This document shows, piece after piece, positions 1-6,739 of a stretch of 7,091 nucleotides of DNA. The first letter of the stretch is position 1, and every line of letters starts with the position of its first letter. The notes under the pieces were generated by a model that saw nothing but the letters and a program-made list of their open reading frames with translations, searched no databases and was not told the origin of the DNA. A program made the position numbers and the translations under genes. This DNA comes from Clostridia bacterium (GTDB lineage: Bacteria > Bacillota > Clostridia > Oscillospirales > CAG-272): the NCBI GenBank assembly GCA_017397205.1, contig JAFQJX010000151.1:1-7091 (forward strand), in the 5' to 3' direction.

Positions 1-1578
1 CCCCTCCATTCCCACCTCGTCGCCGTAATAAATCATAGGCACACCGGGCAGGGTTGCGAGCAAAAGATATGCCGCCTTGAGGCGCTTGATACCAAGCGCG
101 CGCTCCTCGCGGGACATACGCATCACGGCAAGCTCGTCGTTGGTGTGTCCTTCGGAAAGCTTGCCTGCGAGGACGGTCAGGATTCTCGCCGTATCGTGAG
201 AGCCAAACAGATTCATTTGCGTATGCTGAACGCGGGCGGGTGCGTTTGGCATCACCTCGCAGAGCGCATACCTGAGCGCTTCGGGATTGCCGCCACGGAA
301 CAACTCAATGATGCCGCGCCTGAGCTCGTAATTCATGACACCGTCAAGCTGTCTGCCCTGGAAATAGCGGCGACGGCGACCGTATGCAATCTTGTTGGAG
401 GCATCCTCCCAGACCTCGCCGAACAGTACGTTTTCAGGGTCCGCCTTGACAAGACGCTCCTTGACACCCTCCAGAAAAACGTCGGGCAGCTCGTCTGCAA
501 CGTCAAGACGGAAGCCACCGATTCCCATGGCGGCATACTTGTCAATGACACCGCCCTCACCAAGGAAATACTCGCGGCATTCCGCGCGCTCGGTATGAAT
601 GCGCGGCAGAATGGGAATATCCCACCAGCAGGTATATTTGTCGGGGTGCTCCTGAAAATCATACCAGCTGTAATAGGGCGATTCCTTGCTCTCGTAGGCA
701 CCGAGAGAATCGTAGGTGCCGCGGCGGTTGAAATAGATGCTGTCGTCCCCCGTGTGGTTGAATACGCCGTCCAGGATAATGCGGATGTTTCTGCGCTTTG
801 CCTCAAGGAGGAGCCGCAAAAACGCCTCCTCTCCGCCAAACGTCTCGTCGATTTTCAAATAGTTTCCCGTATCGTACTTGTGATTGGAGTACGCCTCAAA
901 AATAGGGGTAAGATAGATGCAGTTGACACCGAGCGATGCGATATAATCCAGCTTTTGCTCAATGCCCGAAAGATTGCCGCCAAAAAACATATTGTTAGCA
1001 AGCGGAGCGCCGGGATACGGGGGGTACTGAGGCATACCTCCCTCCCAATCGGGATTCAGACAAGCCCCCTCCCGCAGGGGCGTTTCCTCTCCCCTTGCAA
1101 ATCGGTCAACGAAAACCTGATAAATGATGCCGCCCCAAAGCCACTCAGGCGCGGGAAACGCAAAGTCACAGACGGTAAGCTGATACGGGTAGTCGCCGTC
1201 CGTCTGAGGCACAAAGGTGCACTCCTCTCCCGCCGTTCGCCGGGTCATGAGAGGACCGCAGATGCCACGGATTTCTCCGCGCAGAAAGTAGAGTCCCACG
1301 GGAAGTGTCCCGGGGACAACCTCCCCCTCCCAGACGTCACAGTTGCCCTCTATTCCCTGCCAGGTAAGCTCAAGCGGGGTGGTGCTCCCCGTTTCGTCCT
1401 CGCGCAGGACAATCCTTGCCTCGGTTGCACCAAGCTGGCGCGGCAAAACGAGGCGGAAATACAACAGGTCGCCGTGCGAAAATGCACGGCGACTTTGAGA
1501 TGACTCCGTGCCGTTGCCGTACTGCAAGGAGCCATAGCAACGGCTGACACGATTTTCATCGATACGGAGTTCTTTCAT
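1..1578 (-). CDS. GH13 alpha-glucan hydrolase, neopullulanase/alpha-glycosidase-like (3' end cut by window)
   Basis: Cytoplasmic alpha-glucan hydrolase, presumably cleaving alpha-1,4 or alpha-1,6 bonds in glycogen or its limit dextrins. My minus-strand translation gives 526 residues with no stop, so the C-terminus (rest of the barrel and domain C) lies beyond the left edge. Residues 1-140 resemble the beta-sandwich N-domain of neopullulanase-like enzymes, and the barrel begins at IIYQVFVDRF (151-160). GH13 motifs are intact: DGVFNH (270-275), GFRLDVADE with nucleophile D359, FGEVW with acid/base E388, GSHDTAR with transition-state pair H461/D462, and GVPMIYYGDE (512-521). There is no signal peptide. 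The start ATG is two bases after the glgP stop, with GAAAGGG (1585-1591) six bases upstream, so translation is probably coupled to glgP. GH13 membership and catalytic competence are well supported; the subfamily (neopullulanase, cyclomaltodextrinase or amylopullulanase type) is not settled by sequence alone. Confidence 0.93.
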   Translation of the reverse strand, partial: MKELRIDENRVSRCYGSLQYGNGTESSQSRRAFSHGDLLYFRLVLPRQLGATEARIVLREDETGSTTPLELTWQGIEGNCDVWEGEVVPGTLPVGLYFLRGEIRGICGPLMTRRTAGEECTFVPQTDGDYPYQLTVCDFAFPAPEWLWGGIIYQVFVDRFARGEETPLREGACLNPDWEGGMPQYPPYPGAPLANNMFFGGNLSGIEQKLDYIASLGVNCIYLTPIFEAYSNHKYDTGNYLKIDETFGGEEAFLRLLLEAKRRNIRIILDGVFNHTGDDSIYFNRRGTYDSLGAYESKESPYYSWYDFQEHPDKYTCWWDIPILPRIHTERAECREYFLGEGGVIDKYAAMGIGGFRLDVADELPDVFLEGVKERLVKADPENVLFGEVWEDASNKIAYGRRRRYFQGRQLDGVMNYELRRGIIELFRGGNPEALRYALCEVMPNAPARVQHTQMNLFGSHDTARILTVLAGKLSEGHTNDELAVMRMSREERALGIKRLKAAYLLLATLPGVPMIYYGDEVGMEG

Positions 1579-1580
1579 AA

Positions 1581-4052
1581 TCAACCCTTTCTGACGGGAG
1601 AGGTACGCCAGATATTGTTGGCGTAGTTTGCAATACTGATATCAGAGGAGAAGCGACCCGAGGAGGCGATATTGACAAGCGCCTTTCTCGACCAATCCAC
1701 GGGGCTTTCGGTGTAATCGGTGAGTGCTCTCTGATATTCGTTGTAATATGCGTCAAAATCAGCAAGACACATATAGGGGTCTGCGACGGTATAGCCGCCG
1801 TTGACGAGGTAGTCGGCAATTGCGGAGAAATCCTCGCCTCCGATGGGCCGGCTGAAGCGGTCAATCACGGCGCGGATGCGGTCGGAATTGTGATAGTATT
1901 CCCTCGCCTCATAGCCCTGCCGCCAAAGCTCCTCAACCTCCCAGGAGTTCAGACCGAAGATATAGATATTGTCATCCCCGACGGAGTTGCAGATTTCCAC
2001 GTTTGCGCCGTCCATGGTACCAAGAGTCAGGGCGCCGTTCATCATCAGCTTCATGTTGCTGGTGCCGGATGCCTCCTTACCTGCAAGAGAAATCTGCTCT
2101 GACAGATCTGCGGCGGGAATCAGCACCTCTGCCATGGAAACGTTATAGTCCTCCATGAACACAATCTTGATCTTATCCTTGGTGCGCGGATTGCTCTCAA
2201 GCTCCTTCGCGAGGAAGCAAATCAGACGGATAATCTTCTTTGCCATCACGTAACCGGGAGCCGCCTTTGCGCCGAAGATAAAGGTCTGCGGGTGGAATTC
2301 GGCGTTGGGGTTGGAGAGCAGCTCGTTGTAGATGCACATGATTTTCAGGACGTTGAGAAGCTGGCGCTTATACTCATGCAATCTCTTAATCTGTACGTCA
2401 AAGAAGGAATTGGGGTCAATGACCGCGCCGCACTTCTTGTGTGCCCACTCTGCAAAGCGCGCCTTGTTTTCCTTTTTCACCTGTGCAAGGCGAGCCAAAA
2501 CCTCCTCGTCGTTTGCATAGCCCTCAAAATTGGCAAGAAGCGCAGGAGACTGACGGAATTCCCCTCCGATGCACTCGGTCAGGAGCGCACTCAGCCCGGG
2601 ATTTGCGGAGCAAAGCCAGCGGCGGTGCACCACGCCGTTTGTCACGTTGGTGAACTTCCAGGGGGTCATCTTATAGTAATCGTGGAAAATGGTGTTCTTA
2701 AGAATCTCGGAGTGGAGAGCGGATACACCGTTGACGGTGTGCGACGCCACCACGCAGAGATTTGCCATTCTCACCTGCCCGTAGCCAATGACCGCCATAC
2801 GGGAAATGCGGTCCCAATCACCGGGATACAGATTCCACAGGTCGGCGCAGAAGCGGCGGTTGATCTCCGTCACGATGGAGAACAGGCGGGGCAGCTTCAT
2901 CTTGAACAGGTCCACACGCCAGCACTCCAGCGCCTCGGGCATGACGGTGTGGTTGGTGTAGGTGATACACTTTGTAATCACGTTCCATGCCTGATCCCAA
3001 TTGTAGGAGTAGGTATCCATCAGGATACGCATCAGCTCAGGAATTGCAAGCGTGGGATGCGTATCGTTGATATGAATGGCGATGCGGTTTTCAAAGTTTT
3101 CAAGGGAGCCGTTTTCTGCAAAATAGTCACGGATAATGGACTGCAGGGATGCAGAAACGAGGAAATACTGCTGCGTCAGGCGCAACAGCTTACCCGAATC
3201 GTGGTGGTCCGGGGGATAGAGCTGACGGGTAATCTCCTCGGCGTTGCCGCGCTCCTCCATTGCCTTGAGATAGGTGCCCTGCGTTGCATAGCCGACAGGA
3301 GCAGTGCGGTTTTCACGAGCACGCCACAGGCGCAGGGTGTTGGTGGCATCCGTATCTGCGCCGGGAATCATCACGTCGTAGGGGACTGCACGCACCTCGT
3401 CGTAATTGGTGTGAATGATTTTGAGAGCGCCGTCCTCCCACACCTCGTTGATTTCACCGCCGAAGCGCACGGTGACGCTCTTTTCGGGGCGTGCGTAGAG
3501 CCATGCCCCGCCCTTATCAATCCACTCGTCGGGAAGCTCCACCTGCTCGCCGTCAATTAGCTTCTGCTTGAACAAGCCGTTTTCGTAGCAAAGAGAATAG
3601 CCGTTTGCGGCATAATTGAGATTGCTCAGCGAATCCATAAAGCATGCGGCAAGTCTGCCAAGACCGCCGTTGCCAAGCCCGGGGTCAATCTCGCAGGCGT
3701 ACACCTCTTCAAAGGAGGAGCCAAAGCCCTCCAGCACCTTGCAAAGAGTGTCATAAATACCCAGGTTGCAGGCGTAATTGCGCAGGGAGCGCCCCAAAAG
3801 GAACTCCATGCACAGGTAGCACACCTTCTTGCTCTCCTGCGCCTTGATGCGCTTTTTGAACGCGGTGCGGTTTTTGGTCATGAGGTCCTTCATGGCGTGG
3901 ACGGTTGCCTGATACATCTGCTCTGCCGTAGCACTTGCAGGGTCGGAAATACCCCTTGCCAGGAGCTTTGCCTTGATTTTATCGCGCAGCTGTGCCTCGG
4001 TCATGGGAGTATCCTTGGTTGCTTTGGTTGTCTTTTTGGTCGTGTTGCTCAT
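1581..4052 (-). CDS. glgP: Glycogen/starch/alpha-glucan phosphorylase (GT35)
   Basis: PLP-dependent enzyme that removes terminal alpha-1,4 glucose units from glycogen with phosphate, giving glucose-1-phosphate in the cytoplasm. The 823-residue length matches bacterial phosphorylases. Conserved blocks run in order: YLCMEFLLGRSL (79-90), DPGLGNGGLGRLA (123-135), NDTHPTLAIPELMRIL (329-344), NHTVMPEALE (367-376), NVTNGVVHRRWL (469-480), QIKRLHEYKRQ (554-564), and the PLP block EASGTSNMK (660-668), where K668 should form the Schiff base. All expected catalytic segments are present, so it should be active. The N-terminus is a Thr/Lys-rich tail (residues 1-16) with no clear homologue; Met17 at 4004 is a rival start with a better-spaced ribosome site. 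It follows glgA after 106 bases and precedes the GH13 gene by two bases. Whether it prefers glycogen or maltodextrin cannot be told from the sequence. Confidence 0.97.
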   Translation of the reverse strand: MSNTTKKTTKATKDTPMTEAQLRDKIKAKLLARGISDPASATAEQMYQATVHAMKDLMTKNRTAFKKRIKAQESKKVCYLCMEFLLGRSLRNYACNLGIYDTLCKVLEGFGSSFEEVYACEIDPGLGNGGLGRLAACFMDSLSNLNYAANGYSLCYENGLFKQKLIDGEQVELPDEWIDKGGAWLYARPEKSVTVRFGGEINEVWEDGALKIIHTNYDEVRAVPYDVMIPGADTDATNTLRLWRARENRTAPVGYATQGTYLKAMEERGNAEEITRQLYPPDHHDSGKLLRLTQQYFLVSASLQSIIRDYFAENGSLENFENRIAIHINDTHPTLAIPELMRILMDTYSYNWDQAWNVITKCITYTNHTVMPEALECWRVDLFKMKLPRLFSIVTEINRRFCADLWNLYPGDWDRISRMAVIGYGQVRMANLCVVASHTVNGVSALHSEILKNTIFHDYYKMTPWKFTNVTNGVVHRRWLCSANPGLSALLTECIGGEFRQSPALLANFEGYANDEEVLARLAQVKKENKARFAEWAHKKCGAVIDPNSFFDVQIKRLHEYKRQLLNVLKIMCIYNELLSNPNAEFHPQTFIFGAKAAPGYVMAKKIIRLICFLAKELESNPRTKDKIKIVFMEDYNVSMAEVLIPAADLSEQISLAGKEASGTSNMKLMMNGALTLGTMDGANVEICNSVGDDNIYIFGLNSWEVEELWRQGYEAREYYHNSDRIRAVIDRFSRPIGGEDFSAIADYLVNGGYTVADPYMCLADFDAYYNEYQRALTDYTESPVDWSRKALVNIASSGRFSSDISIANYANNIWRTSPVRKG
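1585..1591 (-). promoter_or_regulatory. Ribosome binding site of the GH13 gene, inside the glgP 3' end
   Basis: The minus strand reads GAAAGGG, followed by six bases and then ATG at 1578. The site lies within the last codons of glgP, which supports translational coupling and fixes the GH13 start. A nearby ATG seven codons in is out of frame. Confidence 0.7.
4012..4016 (-). promoter_or_regulatory. Alternative Shine-Dalgarno for glgP start at Met17
   Basis: AAGGA on the minus strand sits seven bases before the in-frame ATG at 4004. This is a more usual spacing than the AGGA (4065-4068) that lies 12 bases before the upstream ATG at 4052. It makes an 807-residue form plausible, either instead of or in addition to the 823-residue form. 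Confidence 0.4.
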
Positions 4053-4158
4053 TGAAATAACGTTTCCTGCTTTATCATTTATTTATTTGTTTGAATAGTT
4101 GTCTAGCCGGGTGCCCGTTTATGCCGCAAGCCAAGCAAACGGCAAAAAGGCAAATCCA
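4053..4158 (-). other. glgA-glgP intergenic region (106 bases)
   Basis: This is the only sizeable non-coding stretch. On the minus strand the first half is mixed in composition and the second half, before glgP, is AT-rich (repeated ATAA units at about 4073-4090). The first half holds an inverted repeat, CCGTTT (4137-4142 read on minus) with AAACGG (4115-4120), with a 16-base loop. A second, overlapping pairing is possible, TGCCG (4140-4144) with CGGCA (4122-4126). Neither is followed by a U-run, so I do not call a terminator. TAGACA (4100-4105) resembles a -35 box, but no good -10 follows at a spacing that would leave the glgP ribosome site intact. It may hold a weak promoter or an mRNA processing site; this is inference. 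Confidence 0.5.
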
Positions 4159-5592
4159 TCATAGCAAATTCTGATATACCTGTAAATACTTTTCAGCCGA
4201 TTTTCTCCAGGTAAAATCTGTATGCATGGCGCGGTCCACCATCTCGTCCCACTCCTGCCTTGCCCTGCCGTACAGGTTGAGAGCATCCTTCAGCTTGAAC
4301 AGCATCTCATGGGCGTTGAAGTTGTTGAAATGGAAGCCGTTGGAGCCGGCGGTGCCAAAGGGCGTAATGGAATCGTAAAGTCCACCCACGGCGCGCACCA
4401 CGGGAATGGTCCCGTAGGAGCAGGCAATCATCTGGGCAAGGCCGCAGGGCTCGCTCTTGGAGGGCATCAGGAAAATATCGGCAGAGGCGTACATCTGCTT
4501 GGAAAGCACGCGGTCAAACTTAATCAGGGCGCGCGCCTTGTCGGGATAACGGGCACACAGGTTAGTGAAGATGCGCTCGTAGCTTTCGTCGCCCGTGCCA
4601 AGCAGAACGAACTGCACGTTCTCCTCCATCAGCTCCTCAAAAATACGGAGCACGAGGTCAATTCCCTTGGCGTGGGTCAGGCGGGTAATCATGACAATCA
4701 TGGGAACGTCCTTGTCCTGCGGCAAGCCAAGCTCCGCCTGAAGCGCCATTTTATTCTTCGCCTTCCCCTCCTTGACGGTCGCCACGCTAAAGGGATAGCG
4801 GATATCTCCGCCCTTGTCGGGAGAGAAATATACCGTATCAATGCCGTTGATAATGCCGCTCATCTTGTAAGCGTACATATTAATCATATTCTGCAGACCA
4901 AATGCAAAGAATGCGTGACGAAGCTCGTTTGCATAATTGGGGCTGACGGTGGTCACGCGGTCCGCGCAGACAATGGCTCCCTTCATCAGGTTCAGACAGC
5001 CGTCATATTCCAGAATGGATTTGTAACATTCGTCCAGCGCGAACACGTTACCGAGAATATAGGGGTCAAATTTCCCCTGATATTCAATATTATGAATGGT
5101 AAAGACGGTTTTGATATTGCGAAGCGCCTCGCAGTCTGCAAACTTGGTACGCAGATAAACGACGGTCATTGCCGTTTGCCAATCGTTTGCGTGGAGCACG
5201 TCGGGGACGTTTCCGCTGCGGAGCATATACTCCACAACCGCGAGAGAAAAGAACGCAAAGCGCTCTGCATCGTCAAACTGACCGTACAGTCCGCCGCCGC
5301 GCTTGAAATACTGCTCGTTATCAATGAAATAATAGGTGACGCCCTCCACGCTTGCGCGGAAAATGCCGCAGTATTCCCGTCTCCAGGAATATTCAATCTC
5401 GTAGGAGGTAACGAACTCCATTTTTTCACGCATTGCAGCTGGAATCTGCCCATACAGGGGCATGATCACCCCGACGGAATCCTTCTCGGGGCAAAGCCCT
5501 GCCATGGTTTTGGGCAGGGCGCCCATGACGTCCCCAAGCCCTCCCGAAGCGGCAAAGGGGGCGGCTTCACTTGTGACGTATAAAACCTTCAT
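4159..5592 (-). CDS. glgA: Glycogen synthase, ADP-glucose type (GT5)
   Basis: Transfers glucose from ADP-glucose to the non-reducing end of alpha-1,4-glucan chains in the cytoplasm; the elongation step of glycogen synthesis. At 477 residues it has the standard GlgA length and a two-Rossmann GT-B fold. Visible motifs: N-terminal VTSEAAPFAASGGLGDV (6-22), HANDWQT (134-140), TIHNIEYQG (165-173), NGIDTVYFSP (249-258), TRLTHAKGID (303-312) with R304 and K309 matching E. coli R300 and K305, and SEPCGLAQ (380-387) where E381 matches the catalytic glutamate E377. The odd point is A15-S16, where the classic motif has Lys-Thr (KTGGL); Lys15 of the E. coli enzyme is implicated in ADP-glucose binding. 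The start at 5592 is backed by AAAGGAG five bases upstream. It sits 15 bases after glgD, as expected for one operon. Confidence 0.97.
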   Translation of the reverse strand: MKVLYVTSEAAPFAASGGLGDVMGALPKTMAGLCPEKDSVGVIMPLYGQIPAAMREKMEFVTSYEIEYSWRREYCGIFRASVEGVTYYFIDNEQYFKRGGGLYGQFDDAERFAFFSLAVVEYMLRSGNVPDVLHANDWQTAMTVVYLRTKFADCEALRNIKTVFTIHNIEYQGKFDPYILGNVFALDECYKSILEYDGCLNLMKGAIVCADRVTTVSPNYANELRHAFFAFGLQNMINMYAYKMSGIINGIDTVYFSPDKGGDIRYPFSVATVKEGKAKNKMALQAELGLPQDKDVPMIVMITRLTHAKGIDLVLRIFEELMEENVQFVLLGTGDESYERIFTNLCARYPDKARALIKFDRVLSKQMYASADIFLMPSKSEPCGLAQMIACSYGTIPVVRAVGGLYDSITPFGTAGSNGFHFNNFNAHEMLFKLKDALNLYGRARQEWDEMVDRAMHTDFTWRKSAEKYLQVYQNLL

Positions 5593-5597
5593 ATCGG

Positions 5598-5604
5598 CTC
5601 CTTT
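5598..5604 (-). promoter_or_regulatory. Ribosome binding site of glgA
   Basis: AAAGGAG on the minus strand, five bases before the glgA ATG, in the 15-base glgD-glgA gap. It is the strongest Shine-Dalgarno match among the gene starts in this window. Confidence 0.8.
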
Positions 5605-5607
5605 CGG

Positions 5608-6738
5608 TCAGACCTTGCGCCCCTTGCAGATAAAGAAGGGGAGCGTGGGCGCGCCACTCAGCTGAGAGTGGGCGGATACGGAAACGTATTTGTCTGCCAC
5701 CACGCATTGAATGGTGGAGCCGTCGCCGATTTCCGTGCCCGCGAAAAGAACGGAGTTTTTCACAACTGCTCCCTTTCCGATTTTCACCCCACGGAAGAGA
5801 ATGGAGTTTTCAACGGTGCCCTCAATCACACAGCCGTCTGCAATCATGGAGTTTTTAACGGTGGCGCCGTCCAGGTAACGGACGGGGGGAGAGTTGTGCA
5901 CGTTGGTATAAATGGGGCGCTCCTTTTCACCGAACAGCTCACGGCGGAAGGCAGGGTCGGTGGCAAGTGCGATGCTGTGCTTGTAGTAGTCCTGGAAGGA
6001 GGACACGGGAGCAACGGTCCCCTTGTGGCAGTAAACGTAGAAGTTCTGCTTTTCGGGCTCACGCATCATAATGTCCTCGGACAAGCTGTTGTGATTCTGA
6101 GCGAACGCCTCGTCAATGAGGTTGACAAGGTAATCGGTACGCATCACGTAAATGTTTGCAAAGCGGATATAGCCGTCCACGTACTTATCGCTCTTGATAA
6201 TGCGCGTGATTTTGCCCGTTTCGTCGCTCTGCACCATCATGCCCGGAGTTTTGGAGGTGAAGTCGGGCGTGCATTCTGCACATACCATAGTAACGGATGC
6301 GCCCGTTGCCTCGTGCTGCTCCAGCACCTCGGTAAGAGGAATGTTGCAAAGATTGTCCGTGTCGGAAAGGACGACGTATTCCTGCTTGATTTCACGAATC
6401 AGCTCCTGCATATTCTTGAGCGCCTCAAGATGGTGGGAATACATTGCCGCGTTCGGGGTGCGGGCGGTCTTATAGGGAGAAACAAAGCTGATGCCTCCCT
6501 CGCGACGCGCCAGGTCCCAGTCCTTACCCGAGCCGATATGCTCGGTCAGGGAGCGATAGTTGTAGTTGGCGATGATAGAAATGGCGGTGATGCCCGCATT
6601 GATCATATTGGAAAGCGCGAAGTCCACGAGGCGGTATCTGCACCCAAAGGGGATTGCCGCCACGGTGCGGTCCGCAGTCAGGCGGGACAAGGTATTGTCG
6701 TTGAGATTGGAGAAAATAATTCCTGCTGTGCTTTTCAT
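5608..6738 (-). CDS. glgD: GlgD, regulatory subunit of glucose-1-phosphate adenylyltransferase
   Basis: Partner of GlgC in the heteromeric Bacillota ADP-glucose pyrophosphorylase; in studied GlgC/GlgD systems it modulates activity rather than catalysing. The 376-residue protein has a nucleotidyltransferase-like domain (about 1-240) and a C-terminal left-handed beta-helix of hexapeptide repeats (about 285-350, e.g. GCVIEGTVENSI at 302-313). GlgD hallmarks are present: GIIFSNLNDNTLSRLT (6-21) replaces the catalytic GGxGxRLxxLT loop, while IPFGCRYRLVDFALSNMINAGI (29-50) keeps the family core. VVLSDTDNLCNI (122-133) stands where GlgC has its GD metal-binding region, and the VEKP glucose-1-phosphate motif is not recognisable near IIKSDKY (180-186). 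Its ATG begins one base after the glgC stop, with GAGG (6748-6751) inside glgC, suggesting coupled, balanced synthesis of the two subunits. Confidence 0.96.
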   Translation of the reverse strand: MKSTAGIIFSNLNDNTLSRLTADRTVAAIPFGCRYRLVDFALSNMINAGITAISIIANYNYRSLTEHIGSGKDWDLARREGGISFVSPYKTARTPNAAMYSHHLEALKNMQELIREIKQEYVVLSDTDNLCNIPLTEVLEQHEATGASVTMVCAECTPDFTSKTPGMMVQSDETGKITRIIKSDKYVDGYIRFANIYVMRTDYLVNLIDEAFAQNHNSLSEDIMMREPEKQNFYVYCHKGTVAPVSSFQDYYKHSIALATDPAFRRELFGEKERPIYTNVHNSPPVRYLDGATVKNSMIADGCVIEGTVENSILFRGVKIGKGAVVKNSVLFAGTEIGDGSTIQCVVADKYVSVSAHSQLSGAPTLPFFICKGRKV

Positions 6739-6739
6739 A

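Noticed and set aside
333..839. 168-codon minus-strand open frame inside the GH13 gene
   Set aside because: It is out of frame with the GH13 reading frame, which carries the catalytic motifs on the same strand; the Ser/Thr/Arg-rich product looks like a frame shadow.
145..1503. 452-codon plus-strand open frame opposite the GH13 gene
   Set aside because: It lies in exact codon register antisense to a gene with all GH13 catalytic motifs, and its own product shows no recognisable domain. It is open only because TCA, TTA and CTA are rare in the sense gene.
2292..3560. 422-codon plus-strand open frame opposite glgP
   Set aside because: Codon-register antisense shadow of glgP; it ends at the complement of a sense CTA (Leu165). 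Its product is unlike any family I know.
4100..4105. TAGACA on the minus strand as a -35 box for a glgP promoter
   Set aside because: Five of six bases match, but the -10 candidates at 17-18 bases (ATAAAT, TAAATG) match only three of six, and transcription would begin at the ribosome site. Too weak to call.
4106..4116. GC-rich CGGGCACCCG on the minus strand as a terminator stem after glgA
   Set aside because: The loop would be only two to four bases and no U-run follows, so it is not a credible intrinsic terminator.
4222..5583. 453-codon plus-strand open frame opposite glgA
   Set aside because: Codon-register antisense shadow of glgA, bounded by the complements of sense CTA and TTA codons; no domain is recognisable in its product.
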